64,000 bases of DNA from Polaromonas sp. (GTDB lineage: Bacteria > Pseudomonadota > Gammaproteobacteria > Burkholderiales > Burkholderiaceae_C). Positions 54,227-63,075 of this stretch are shown one piece after another; within the stretch, counting starts at the first letter, position 1; every line of letters starts with the position of its first letter. The notes beneath the pieces were generated by a model, which did not search any database, was not told where the DNA came from, and saw only the letters and a program-made list of their open reading frames with translations. A program made the translations under genes and the position numbers. The DNA is taken from contig JANYGP010000040.1 of the NCBI GenBank assembly GCA_025362315.1, forward strand, positions 62,001 through 126,000, in the 5' to 3' direction.

Positions 54227-55528
54227 ATGGCAGAAAAACTGGTTGCTGTAAAAGGCATGAACGACATCTTGCCGCCTGAATCAGCGCGGTGGGAGTGGCT
54301 TGAAGACATCGTTCGCACGCTGATGGCCCGCTATGCCTACCGCAACATCCGAACCCCCATTGTTGAGCCAACGTCCCTGTTTGTCCGTGGGCTGGGCGAG
54401 GTGACAGACATTGTTGAAAAGGAGATGTACTCTTTTGAAGACAGGCTCAATGGCGAAGCATTGACACTGAGGCCAGAAAACACAGCCGGTGTTGTCCGCG
54501 CCGTGGCCGAGCACGCCATGTTGTACGAAGGTGGCAAACGGCTGTACTACATGGGGCCGATGTTTCGCCATGAGCGCCCACAGCGTGGCCGTTATAGACA
54601 GTTTCACCAGATAGGTGCCGAGGCACTCGGCTTTCCTGGAGCTGAACTGGATGCAGAACTTATTTTGCTGGCCGATGCCTTGTGGAAAGCGCTGGGTTTG
54701 AAAGACGTGCAACTTGAACTGAACAGTCTCGGCCAACCAGAAGAGCGCAGACTGCACCGGGCTGCACTGGTTGCCTATTTTGAAGCCAACAGTGATGTGC
54801 TTGACGAGGAAGCGCGGCGCCGCCTTTATAAAAATCCACTGCGTTTGCTGGACAGCAAAAACCCGGCGATGCAAACCATGCTGGAAGCTGCCCCCAGGCT
54901 GATGGATTTCCTGGGTGATGCTTCGCTGGCTCACTTCAACAGCGTCAAATCGATACTCGAAGCCAACAACGTTGCCTTCCGGATCAATCCGCGACTGGTG
55001 CGCGGCATGGACTATTACAACCTGACAGTTTTTGAATTTGTCACCCAAAGCCTTGGCTCCCAAGGCACCATTTGTGGTGGTGGTCGTTATGACTATCTCA
55101 TTGAGCAAATTGGCGGCAAAGCTGCCCCTGCAGTTGGTTGGGCCCTGGGTGTTGAAAGGGTGCTTGAACTCATCAAGGAGCAGGGCCGGGAGATGGCTTT
55201 GCCCGTGCCAGATGCGTATGCAGTCATCCCGGAGTCTTCTTCGCTGCCTGCTGTATTCCAGGTAATGCAGGTGTTGAGGAGCAGTGGCATCAGTGTGCAA
55301 ATGCATTCTGGCTCAACGCTCGAAGGCATGGGCAGCATGAAATCGCAGTTTAAAAAAGCAGATGCCAGTGGTGCGCGCTTTGCCCTGGTTTTTGGAGCGG
55401 ATGAACTTGCGCAGGGCTGTGTGGCACTCAAGCCACTTCGGGCGCCAGCTGGAGCTGACAAGGCTGATGCCCAAACCTTGCATCGGCTGGACAGTGCAGC
55501 CGAATGGGCTCAGCTTCTGCATCGATAG
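54227..55528 (+). CDS. hisS: Histidyl-tRNA synthetase
   Basis: A 433-residue class II synthetase. Motif 2 is [20 protein letters not shown], the histidine-specific loops are [15 protein letters not shown] and GGGRYDYL, and an anticodon-binding domain forms the C-terminus. It opens [14 protein letters not shown], as usual for HisRS. A HisZ paralogue lacking aminoacylation is partly present at the right end of the window. Confidence 0.97.
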   Translation: MAEKLVAVKGMNDILPPESARWEWLEDIVRTLMARYAYRNIRTPIVEPTSLFVRGLGEVTDIVEKEMYSFEDRLNGEALTLRPENTAGVVRAVAEHAMLYEGGKRLYYMGPMFRHERPQRGRYRQFHQIGAEALGFPGAELDAELILLADALWKALGLKDVQLELNSLGQPEERRLHRAALVAYFEANSDVLDEEARRRLYKNPLRLLDSKNPAMQTMLEAAPRLMDFLGDASLAHFNSVKSILEANNVAFRINPRLVRGMDYYNLTVFEFVTQSLGSQGTICGGGRYDYLIEQIGGKAAPAVGWALGVERVLELIKEQGREMALPVPDAYAVIPESSSLPAVFQVMQVLRSSGISVQMHSGSTLEGMGSMKSQFKKADASGARFALVFGADELAQGCVALKPLRAPAGADKADAQTLHRLDSAAEWAQLLHR

Positions 55529-55632
55529 TCTCTGCGCCTGCCTGGCAGCTGCCCCCTACAATCAAGCCTGTACACCCGGCCTTGCCCGACAATCTGGTTT
55601 TGTTTCGAAAACCATTATTTAAACTGACTTTT

Positions 55633-56319
55633 ATGGCACAACACCTGGATCTGGAAGAGCAAGAACAACTTGCAGAACTCAAGCATTTCTGGAAGCGTTT
55701 CGGCAACATGATCACTTGGGGATTGATTGTCGTTTTCGGAACAATCGCTGCCTGGAACGGCTACCAATATTGGCAGGGCAAGCAGGCCACGCAGGCGTCC
55801 AGCATGTATGACGAGGTAGATCGTGCAGTGCAAAGCGGTGACATAGCGCGTATTGATCGCTCTCTGGCCGACATGAAAGACCGTTTTTCAGGCACGGTAT
55901 ACGCCGATCAGGCTGGCTTGCTGGCAGCCAAAGCCTACTATGACAAAGGCAATATCGAGTCTGCCAAAGCCGCATTGGTGTGGGTTACGGACAAAGCCAA
56001 GGACAACGGTTATCAGTCAATTGCGCGGCTGCGACTGGCAGGTGTTTTGCTGGAAAGCAAGGCTTATGACGAAGCCTTGAAAACTCTTTCAGGTAATTTT
56101 GACAAGGACTTTGCGCCACTGGTCAGCGACCGCAGGGGCGATGTTCTGCTGCTGCAAGGAAAAACAGCCGAAGCAAAAGTTGAATATGAAAAAGCTTACA
56201 AGGGACTTGACGAGCGTGCTGAATATCGCCGCCTGGTTGAGGTCAAGCTCAATTCGCTTGGCGTTGACCCAGTTGCCGCAGTTGCACCACCGGCAAGCCC
56301 GTTAGAGGCAAAAAAATGA
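55633..56319 (+). CDS. yfgM: YfgM-like membrane-anchored TPR protein
   Basis: A 228-residue protein with a cytosolic N-terminus (MAQHLDLEEQEQLAELKHFW), one membrane helix at about residues 28-48 and a periplasmic TPR-like domain (ARIDRSLADMKDRFSGTVYADQAGL). YfgM works with the PpiD chaperone at the Sec translocon in E. coli. The ATG at 55633 is used; it overlaps bamB downstream by ATGA, and hisS is upstream, matching the conserved hisS-yfgM-bamB-der order. Confidence 0.88.
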   Translation: MAQHLDLEEQEQLAELKHFWKRFGNMITWGLIVVFGTIAAWNGYQYWQGKQATQASSMYDEVDRAVQSGDIARIDRSLADMKDRFSGTVYADQAGLLAAKAYYDKGNIESAKAALVWVTDKAKDNGYQSIARLRLAGVLLESKAYDEALKTLSGNFDKDFAPLVSDRRGDVLLLQGKTAEAKVEYEKAYKGLDERAEYRRLVEVKLNSLGVDPVAAVAPPASPLEAKK

Positions 56320-57488
56320 GTTTTTACAAGACATTTAACCCTCTAGCCCACACATCATGGGCGTCAGCAGCTCCTGTTTGTATAGCATTAGTCATTTCGC
56401 TTTCGGGTTGTTCATTGATACCTGGTTTGTCTGGACCAGCCAGACCGCAACCGGCTGCATTGCAGTCGGTCAGTGGTGATGTTGTTGCCAAACAGGCTTG
56501 GGTGTCCCGTGTGGGTGCCGTGAATTTTCCATTGGACGCTTCAGTCGTGGGCACCAGCGTATTTGTCGCTGGCAGCGACGGCAGTGTGTCTTCAATTGAC
56601 GCACGAACTGGCGCAGACATGTGGCGCGCCAGCGCGGGCGCGCCGATTTCAGCAGGCGTTGGCAGCGATGGCAAGACCGCAGCAGTGGTCACGCAAGCCA
56701 ATGATGTTGTGGCGTTTGCAGACGGACGGGAAATCTGGCGCCAAAAGCTCAACGCGCAGGTTTACACATCGCCATTTGTGGCGGGCGGGCGTGTTTTTGT
56801 TTTGGCTGCCGACCGGTCCGTCAATGCTTTTGATGGGCAAACTGGTCGCAAGTTGTGGACTCAGCAGCGTCCCAACGAGCCCCTTGTTCTCAAGCAATCT
56901 GGGGTGTTGACAGCAGTGGGTGACACCCTGGTGGTGGGTTTGTCAGGTCGACTGGCAGGCCTGAACCCGGCCAATGGCAGTGTTCGTTGGGAAGCGCCCA
57001 TTGCTTCACCGCGTGGCGTTAACGATGTGGAACGCCTTGTTGACCTTGTGGGCCGCGTCAGCCGTGATGGTGATGTTGTCTGCGCCAGGGCTTTTCAGGC
57101 TGCTGTTGGTTGTGTGAATACCGTACGGGGTGCGTTGCTCTGGACAAAGCCTGCAAATGGCTCGCAAGGAATTCATGGGGATGACAGGCGTTTGTACGGC
57201 ACCGAGGCAGATGGCACGGTTCAGGCCTGGAGCCGGGTCGACGGTGAGCGGGCGTGGACCACCGATGTGCTGCGCTACCGCAGTCTGACAGCGCCTTTGG
57301 TAGTGGGACGTTCGGTGGCCGTGGGCGATTTTGCGGGCATTGTTCATTTGCTGTCCCGAGAAAATGGCAGTTTGTTGAATCGGCTGAACACCGATGGCTC
57401 GGCGATAGCTGCTGCACCGGTTCTGGCGGGCAACACGCTGGTTGTTGTGACCCGCAATGGCGGAATCTACGGATTTGTGCCTGAATAA
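56316..57488 (+). CDS. bamB: Outer-membrane assembly lipoprotein BamB
   Basis: A 390-residue lipoprotein with lipobox LSGC (Cys32) and an eight-bladed PQQ-like beta-propeller, shown by repeated GxDxW- and GxVxAxD-like blades (DARTGADMWRASAG, DGQTGRKLWTQQRP). BamB assists beta-barrel insertion. Residues 8-25, the n-region and start of the signal peptide (NPLAHTSWASAAPVCIALV), are encoded by a minus-strand dispersed repeat copy, giving an unusually long signal sequence. Confidence 0.93.
   Translation: MSFYKTFNPLAHTSWASAAPVCIALVISLSGCSLIPGLSGPARPQPAALQSVSGDVVAKQAWVSRVGAVNFPLDASVVGTSVFVAGSDGSVSSIDARTGADMWRASAGAPISAGVGSDGKTAAVVTQANDVVAFADGREIWRQKLNAQVYTSPFVAGGRVFVLAADRSVNAFDGQTGRKLWTQQRPNEPLVLKQSGVLTAVGDTLVVGLSGRLAGLNPANGSVRWEAPIASPRGVNDVERLVDLVGRVSRDGDVVCARAFQAAVGCVNTVRGALLWTKPANGSQGIHGDDRRLYGTEADGTVQAWSRVDGERAWTTDVLRYRSLTAPLVVGRSVAVGDFAGIVHLLSRENGSLLNRLNTDGSAIAAAPVLAGNTLVVVTRNGGIYGFVPE
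56339..56386 (-). repeat. Dispersed ~48-bp repeat copy inside the bamB signal-peptide region
   Basis: On the minus strand it reads GCTATACAAACAGGAGCTGC TGACGCCCATGATGTGT GGGCTAGAGGG, a good consensus match. It has the same frame as the copy in soxD, so both proteins carry a PLA....A..AP..IA peptide. Confidence 0.75.
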
Positions 57489-57529
57489 TTGATAGATAGA
57501 TTGACCGCCAGGTCATATGAAAAGTCGAG

Positions 57530-58873
57530 ATGAAACCTGTTATCGCCCTGGTGGGCCGGCCCAATGTAGGCAAATCAACTTTATTTAATCGCCTGACCAA
57601 AAGCCGCGATGCCATTGTTGCGGACTACGCCGGATTGACACGCGACCGGCACTACGGCAACGGCACACTGGGGACGCATGAATACATCGTCATTGACACC
57701 GGTGGATTTGAGCCCGATGCCCAAAGCGGCATCTACAAGGAAATGGCCAAGCAAACCCGCCAGGCAGTGGCGGAGGCCGATGTCGTCATTTTTGTGGTCG
57801 ATGCCAGAGCCGGTGTCAGCGCGCAAGACCATGACATTGGCAAATACCTTCGCAAGTTGGGCAAGCCGTGTGTCCTGACAGCCAACAAGGCCGAAGGCAT
57901 GCTGGAAGGCGTGCAGCTGTCAGAATTTTTCGAGCTTGGGCTTGGCGAGGTTTTGGGAGTCTCTGCAGCGCATGGCCAGGGCATGCGCACACTGGTCGAC
58001 ACGGCGCTTGAATTGCTGCATTTGCCAGAAGCCCTGGAAGACGCCGAACCGCAAGATCCGTCAATCATCAAGCTGGCCGTTGCCGGGCGGCCCAATGTGG
58101 GGAAATCAACTCTGATCAACACCTGGCTTGGCGAAGAACGCCTGGTTGCGTTTGACTTGCCGGGCACGACACGGGATGCGATTTCAGTTCCATTTGAACG
58201 GGAAGGGCAACGCTTTGAGCTGATTGACACGGCAGGCCTGCGGCGCAAGGGCAAAGTTTTTGAAGCAATTGAAAAATTTTCGGTCGTCAAGACATTGCAG
58301 GCCATTGAGGGTTGCAATGTGACCTTGCTGCTGCTGGACGCAACGCAAGGCGTGACCGATCAGGATGCGCATATTGCGGGTTATGTTCTGGAAAGCGGCC
58401 GTGCTGTTGTGCTGGCCATCAACAAATGGGATGCTGTTGATGCCTACCAGCGCGAGACATTGGCACGCTCTGTTGAAACACGCCTGGGATTTCTGAAGTT
58501 TGCCGCGATCCATTACATCTCGGCCATCAAAAGGCAGGGGCTGGGGCCAGTATGGAAGTCCATTGCTCAAGCGCACGCATCTGCCAATCGCAAAATGTCC
58601 ACCCCGGTGTTGACACGCTTGCTGCTGGAGGCTGTGCAGTTTCAGCAGCCACAGCGGGTCGGCGTTTTTCGGCCAAAACTGCGTTATGCCCATCAGGGCG
58701 GCATGAACCCGCCCATCATCATCGTCCATGGCAATTCACTGGAGCATGTGAGCGAATCGTACAAGCGATACCTGGAAGGACGCTTTCGCAAAGAGTTTGA
58801 TTTGACTGGAACACCTATGCGTATCCAGATGAAAACGTCGTCAAACCCTTACAAAGACAAGGAATCGCCTTAG
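57530..58873 (+). CDS. der: Ribosome assembly GTPase Der (EngA)
   Basis: A 447-residue protein with two GTPase domains, G1 motifs GRPNVGKS at residues 9-16 and near 187, and a C-terminal KH-like domain ([21 protein letters not shown]). Der acts in 50S subunit assembly. It follows bamB by 41 bp and precedes hfq, as expected for the conserved block. Confidence 0.97.
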   Translation: MKPVIALVGRPNVGKSTLFNRLTKSRDAIVADYAGLTRDRHYGNGTLGTHEYIVIDTGGFEPDAQSGIYKEMAKQTRQAVAEADVVIFVVDARAGVSAQDHDIGKYLRKLGKPCVLTANKAEGMLEGVQLSEFFELGLGEVLGVSAAHGQGMRTLVDTALELLHLPEALEDAEPQDPSIIKLAVAGRPNVGKSTLINTWLGEERLVAFDLPGTTRDAISVPFEREGQRFELIDTAGLRRKGKVFEAIEKFSVVKTLQAIEGCNVTLLLLDATQGVTDQDAHIAGYVLESGRAVVLAINKWDAVDAYQRETLARSVETRLGFLKFAAIHYISAIKRQGLGPVWKSIAQAHASANRKMSTPVLTRLLLEAVQFQQPQRVGVFRPKLRYAHQGGMNPPIIIVHGNSLEHVSESYKRYLEGRFRKEFDLTGTPMRIQMKTSSNPYKDKESP

Positions 58874-58941
58874 ACCTACAAGTCATGGCTTCTTGCTGTG
58901 ATATTGTTCAGGTCTACCCACTCCCAAACACGGAACATATC

Positions 58942-59193
58942 GTGAGCAACAACAAAAGTCAGTTACTCCAGGATCCATTTCTCAACACTTTACGTCGAGA
59001 GCATGTTCCTGTATCAATTTACCTGGTCAACGGCATCAAATTGCAGGGCCAGATTGAGTCTTTCGACCAATACGTCGTTTTGCTTCGCAATACAGTCACG
59101 CAAATGGTTTACAAGCACGCCATATCTACCATTGTCCCGGGCAGGGCTGTCAATTTTGCACCTGCCGCTCCTGAAGAGAGCGCCGTCAGCTGA
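58942..59193 (+). CDS. hfq: RNA chaperone Hfq
   Basis: An 83-residue Hfq with Sm1 ([24 protein letters not shown]) and Sm2 ([13 protein letters not shown]) motifs, forming the ring that pairs small RNAs with mRNAs. The GTG at 58942 is taken as start because homologues begin (M)[14 protein letters not shown]; the upstream in-frame ATG at 58885 would add a 19-residue non-conserved extension. hflX follows after 11 bp. Confidence 0.96.
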   Translation: MSNNKSQLLQDPFLNTLRREHVPVSIYLVNGIKLQGQIESFDQYVVLLRNTVTQMVYKHAISTIVPGRAVNFAPAAPEESAVS

Positions 59194-59204
59194 GCACGAT
59201 TCTT

Positions 59205-60383
59205 TTGCCCGCCAGCGTCAAGCCACTTGCCATTTTGGTAGGCGTTGACTTTAGTTCTGCCAACTTCGACAACACACTTGAAGAGCTGGGACTGCTGGCG
59301 CAAACAGCCGGAATGCAGCCCGTTGAAAAGGTCACCTGCAAACGGCGTGCGCCCGACGCAGCCCTTTTTATCGGCAGTGGCAAAGCCGATGAAATCAAAA
59401 GGCTGGCCCAGCAAGTGGGGGCCACCGAGATTCTGTTTGACCAGGCGCTGAGTCCCTCACAACAGCGGAACCTTGAACGTCACCTCGAATTGCCGGTGAA
59501 CGACCGGACGCTTCTGATTCTGGAGATATTTGGTCAGCGGGCACGAAGTCACGAGGGAAAGCTTCAGGTTGAGCTGGCCCGCTTGCAATATTCGTCTACC
59601 CGGCTGATTCGCCGCTGGTCGCATCTGGAGCGCCAAACTGGCGGCGCAGGTGTGCGTGGCGGCCCAGGTGAAAAGCAGATTGAGCTGGACAAGCGAATGA
59701 TTGGTGAAGCCATCAAAAGGTGCAAGGAGCGCCTTGTCAAAGTCAAAAAGCAGCGGCAAACCCAGCGCCGGCAAAGAGACCGGCAAAACTCGTTTTCTAT
59801 CTCACTTGTTGGCTACACCAATGCCGGTAAATCTACGCTCTTTAACGCGCTGGTCAAGGCCAAAACATACGTTGCAGACCAGCTGTTCGCCACACTGGAC
59901 ACCACAACACGCCAGTTGTTTTTGGGCGATACCAGGCAGATGGTGTCGCTTTCAGACACGGTCGGTTTTATACGCGATTTGCCACATGGCCTGGTCAACG
60001 CATTTGCCGCAACGTTGCAGGAAGCTGCCGATGCTGACTTGCTGCTCCATGTGGTTGACGCTTCCAGCCCGGAATATCTGGACCAGATCGAACAGGTGCA
60101 AAGGGTACTTCAGGAAATTGGGGCCGCTGAGGTTCCGCAGATTTTGGTTTTTAACAAACTCGATGCTCTTGAAAAGTCACGCTGGCCACTGCATTTGAGT
60201 GACATGTTTGAAGTCAATCATGCATTTACGCAGGGTGTCAGCCGTGTAGAGCGCATTTTTGTCAGCGCACAAACTGGCGAGCAGGTGCCTGAGCTCCGGC
60301 GCCTGCTCGCCAGGCACGCCACAACTCTTTCTTCTGGACATATCCTTGACACGCATGAGGACGTTGTACAGAAAACGGTGTAA
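59205..60383 (+). CDS. hflX: Ribosome-splitting GTPase HflX
   Basis: A 392-residue GTPase with the N-terminal HflX domain (GSGKADEIKRLAQQ), the glycine-rich linker GGAGVRGGPGEKQIELDKR and a G domain with G1 GYTNAGKS near 203-210. HflX separates stalled ribosomes under heat stress. No ATG is available before the domain, so TTG at 59205 is assumed as start. It is in the hfq-hflX-hflK-hflC operon. Confidence 0.94.
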   Translation: MPASVKPLAILVGVDFSSANFDNTLEELGLLAQTAGMQPVEKVTCKRRAPDAALFIGSGKADEIKRLAQQVGATEILFDQALSPSQQRNLERHLELPVNDRTLLILEIFGQRARSHEGKLQVELARLQYSSTRLIRRWSHLERQTGGAGVRGGPGEKQIELDKRMIGEAIKRCKERLVKVKKQRQTQRRQRDRQNSFSISLVGYTNAGKSTLFNALVKAKTYVADQLFATLDTTTRQLFLGDTRQMVSLSDTVGFIRDLPHGLVNAFAATLQEAADADLLLHVVDASSPEYLDQIEQVQRVLQEIGAAEVPQILVFNKLDALEKSRWPLHLSDMFEVNHAFTQGVSRVERIFVSAQTGEQVPELRRLLARHATTLSSGHILDTHEDVVQKTV

Positions 60384-60425
60384 GTTGGGCACAATATCAG
60401 TATCACGAAATAAAATCAAAAACCC

Positions 60426-61853
60426 ATGAATATGAATCCCGGGCTGCAGACGCTGGTCACTTGGCATGACCGCTTGAAAAACCGCGCTATCGGCGTGTTT
60501 AACCTGAATGACAACCGCTGGGGCCGCGACGGTGACAAACCACCTGCGGACAAACCTGCTGAAGGAGATTCCCGTCCCAATGCTGCTCCTGAAAGTCCGC
60601 CGCAGGCGCCAGAGCAGCGCCCACGGCCGAAAGGCAGCAACCAGGGTCCGCCGGATCTCGACGAGTTGTGGCGTGATTTCAATAAAAAGCTCAATGGTCT
60701 GTTTGGGAACAACAAAAACACACGCGGACGTGTTGGCGGCACCCATGGCTCGGGGGGCGGTGGACCACCTTCCGGCGGTGGTTTCCAGCCCGACATGAAG
60801 AGCGCTGGTATCGGTGCTGGTTTGATTGCTGCCGTTGCTGTTCTGATATGGCTTGGCACCGGATTTTTCATTGTGCAAGAGGGTCAACAAGCAGTTATTA
60901 CACGCTTTGGTGAGCTCAAGGGTACCCGGGATGCTGGCTTTAATTGGCGCCTGCCTTACCCGATTGAACGCCATGAAACCGTGGCCCTGACTCAGCTGCG
61001 ATCGGTTGAAATCGGCAAAGGTTCGTCTGGCGGTGCTGCTGGACTGAAAGAGTCGTCCATGCTGACGCAGGATGAAAACATTGTGGACATCAAATTCACA
61101 ATCCAGTACCGGCTGAAAAGCGCTGCGGATTACCTGTTTCAAAACCGCAATCCTGATGACGCTGTCAAAAAAGCAGCTGAATCGGCGATTCGCGAAGTCG
61201 TCGGAAAAGGCACGATGGACACAGTGCTGAACAAGGACCGTGAATCGATTCAACGTGATGTGGTCAAGAGTGTTCAGGCTCAGCTTGACCGGTATAAAAC
61301 AGGCATCCTGATCCAGACTGTCAACATTCAGAACGTTCAGCCACCTGAACCCGTTCAGGCTGCATTTGACGACGCCCTCAAAGCAGGTCAGGACCGTGAC
61401 CGCCTGAAGAATGAAGGTCAGGCATACGCCAACGACGTGGTGCCGCGCGCCAAAGGTACCGCTGCACGATTGAAGGAAGAAGCTGACGGCTACAAATCCA
61501 ATGTTGTGGCCCGCGCAGATGGTGATGCCCAGCGATTCAAATCTGTTTACTCTGAATACCAAAAAGCGCCGCAGGTGACCCGTGATCGCATGTACACAGA
61601 CGCCATGCAGCAAATTTACAGCAATGTCACGAAGGTGATGGTTGACTCAAAGCAGGGCAGTAACCTGCTGTACCTGCCGCTTGACAAACTGATGCAGGCC
61701 GCTTCCGGTGCCGGAAATCAAAGCGTTGGAGCCAGTTCAGACGCCGCAGTTATTCCCAGCGTCACCGCACCAGCACCTGCGCCAGCTGCTGTTCCCGCAC
61801 CCGATACCCGGTCCCGCGACGGTGGCCGCACCCGTGACCGTGATGGCCGTTAA
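60426..61853 (+). CDS. hflK: FtsH protease regulator HflK
   Basis: A 475-residue membrane protein with a Pro/Gly-rich cytosolic N-terminus (residues 40-125, with SGGGGPPSGGGF), a membrane helix at about 130-152 and an SPFH/band 7 domain (FFIVQEGQQAVITRFGEL, then MLTQDENIVDIKFTIQYRL). With HflC it forms the large cage that surrounds FtsH. The C-terminal Pro/Ala-rich tail is also low complexity. Confidence 0.95.
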   Translation: MNMNPGLQTLVTWHDRLKNRAIGVFNLNDNRWGRDGDKPPADKPAEGDSRPNAAPESPPQAPEQRPRPKGSNQGPPDLDELWRDFNKKLNGLFGNNKNTRGRVGGTHGSGGGGPPSGGGFQPDMKSAGIGAGLIAAVAVLIWLGTGFFIVQEGQQAVITRFGELKGTRDAGFNWRLPYPIERHETVALTQLRSVEIGKGSSGGAAGLKESSMLTQDENIVDIKFTIQYRLKSAADYLFQNRNPDDAVKKAAESAIREVVGKGTMDTVLNKDRESIQRDVVKSVQAQLDRYKTGILIQTVNIQNVQPPEPVQAAFDDALKAGQDRDRLKNEGQAYANDVVPRAKGTAARLKEEADGYKSNVVARADGDAQRFKSVYSEYQKAPQVTRDRMYTDAMQQIYSNVTKVMVDSKQGSNLLYLPLDKLMQAASGAGNQSVGASSDAAVIPSVTAPAPAPAAVPAPDTRSRDGGRTRDRDGR

Positions 61854-61867
61854 TCAGGTAAACAACA

Positions 61868-62764
61868 ATGAATAAACTTGGACTTTTCGTCACCTCTCTG
61901 CTTGTATTGCTGGCAGTGTTTGCCTCTACCCTTTTTGTAGTGGACCAGCGCCAGTTTGGCGTTTTGTATTCGTTTGGTCAGATCAAAGAAGTCATTACTG
62001 AGCCGGGCCTGCGTTTCAAATTACCGCAACCATTTCAAAACGTCGTGTTTCTTGATCGCCGCGTTTTGACACTGGACAGCCCAGAGACAGGTTCCATCCA
62101 GACCGCTGAAAAGAAAAACCTGGTGGTTGATTGGCTGGTCAAGTGGCGCATTGCCGATGCACGCCAATTTATCCGCAACAACTCGGGCGGCACCAGCATC
62201 CAGACAGCCGAAGCACGGCTGACATCGGTGGTGCAGGATGCATTGAATTCAGAAGTTACCAAGCGCACAGTCAAGGACGTGCTGTCCACTGACCGCGACA
62301 AGATCATGCAGGGCGTGCAGCAGCGCCTGGTCGACGATGCAAAAACTTTCGGCATTGAGATTGTGGATGTTCGGATCAAGCGTGTTGACTTTCCCACATC
62401 GGTGGCTGACTCGGTCTACCAGCGCATGAAGTCTGAACGCCAGCAGGTAGCCAATGAGTTGCGCTCAACGGGCAGTGCTGAAGGTGAAAAAATCCGTGCC
62501 GATGCTGATCGCCAGCGCGATGTGCTGATTGCAGAAGCTTACCGTGATGCCCAAAAAATCAAGGGTGAAGGGGATGCCAAGGCATCGGCCCTCTATGCCG
62601 ATGCCTTTGGTCGTGATGCCCAGTTTGCGCAGTTTTATCGCAGCCTGGATGCTTACAAGGCCAGCTTCAATAAAAAGAGCGACGTGATGGTGGTTGATCC
62701 ATCGTCAGAGTTCTTCAAGGCCATGCGCGGCAACGTTGCAGCGGTACCAGCCTCCAAAAAATAG
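61868..62764 (+). CDS. hflC: FtsH protease regulator HflC
   Basis: A 298-residue SPFH/band 7 protein with an N-terminal membrane helix (residues 5-25, LFVTSLLVLLAVFASTLFV) and a domain beginning VDQRQFGVLYSFGQIKEV. It partners HflK, encoded 14 bp upstream. The C-terminal half has the long helix EGEKIRADADRQRDVLIAEAYRDAQKI. The gene is followed by a degraded DUF2065-like sequence. Confidence 0.95.
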   Translation: MNKLGLFVTSLLVLLAVFASTLFVVDQRQFGVLYSFGQIKEVITEPGLRFKLPQPFQNVVFLDRRVLTLDSPETGSIQTAEKKNLVVDWLVKWRIADARQFIRNNSGGTSIQTAEARLTSVVQDALNSEVTKRTVKDVLSTDRDKIMQGVQQRLVDDAKTFGIEIVDVRIKRVDFPTSVADSVYQRMKSERQQVANELRSTGSAEGEKIRADADRQRDVLIAEAYRDAQKIKGEGDAKASALYADAFGRDAQFAQFYRSLDAYKASFNKKSDVMVVDPSSEFFKAMRGNVAAVPASKK

Positions 62765-62787
62765 AGCTGACAGGGCAGTCCGGCACA

Positions 62788-62993
62788 TTGTCAGCTCCTG
62801 CTCTTGCTCTTGCTCTTGTTCCTGCTCTCGCTTTGGTGATGATTCGGCTGCTACAGGAACTGTTGCCTCCGGTGTTCCCAAGCGACGGCAGAGCGTTTTC
62901 AAACAGGATTTCAAAATAACAGTCGCGCAAATCCGAATATTCGGTTGGCACAGTGTTGTTTTAGGATTACTGGCAATTGTTTTTTTAGGCTGA
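62788..62993 (+). pseudogene. Frameshifted DUF2065 (YjeT-like) gene remnant
   Basis: In one frame, 62788-62880 reads from TTG as a hydrophobic (Ala-Leu)-rich helix followed by LLQELLPPVFP; in the frame one step back, 62877-62990 gives PKRRQSVFKQDFKITVAQIR then IFGWHSVVLGLLAIVFLG. Joined, these match the DUF2065 layout (short membrane helix, LLP, FP, QIRFFG, second helix), a gene usually found between hflC and hisZ/purA in Burkholderiales. Loss of one base near GTGTTCCCAAG would explain the break. A sequencing error in that spot is the main alternative. Confidence 0.6.
62794..62835 (+). repeat. GCTCTT hexanucleotide microsatellite
   Basis: Seven six-base units (GCTCCT, GCTCTT x3, GTTCCT, GCTCTC, GCTTTG) encode alternating Ala-Leu in the frame of the DUF2065 remnant. 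Expansion or contraction by whole units would keep the frame and lengthen the helix. Confidence 0.75.
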
Positions 62994-63075
62994 CACTGCA
63001 CCGATGCGCGTCTGAAAAAGATTCTGCTGTGTTCGCCCGGTAAAATTGGGTCTTTAACAGCCTCCGAATCAACAC

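Noticed and set aside
54281-55306. 341-codon minus-strand frame opposite hisS
   Set aside because: Shadow of hisS; no domain pattern.
60177-61613. 478-codon minus-strand frame opposite hflX/hflK
   Set aside because: Antisense to two clearly coding genes, no conserved motif, no plausible start signal.
62694-62993. 99-residue protein with a (Ser-Cys)n run overlapping hflC
   Set aside because: The Ser-Cys repeat is the wrong-frame reading of the GCTCTT tract; only its last 35 residues correspond to DUF2065, which fits a frameshifted gene better.
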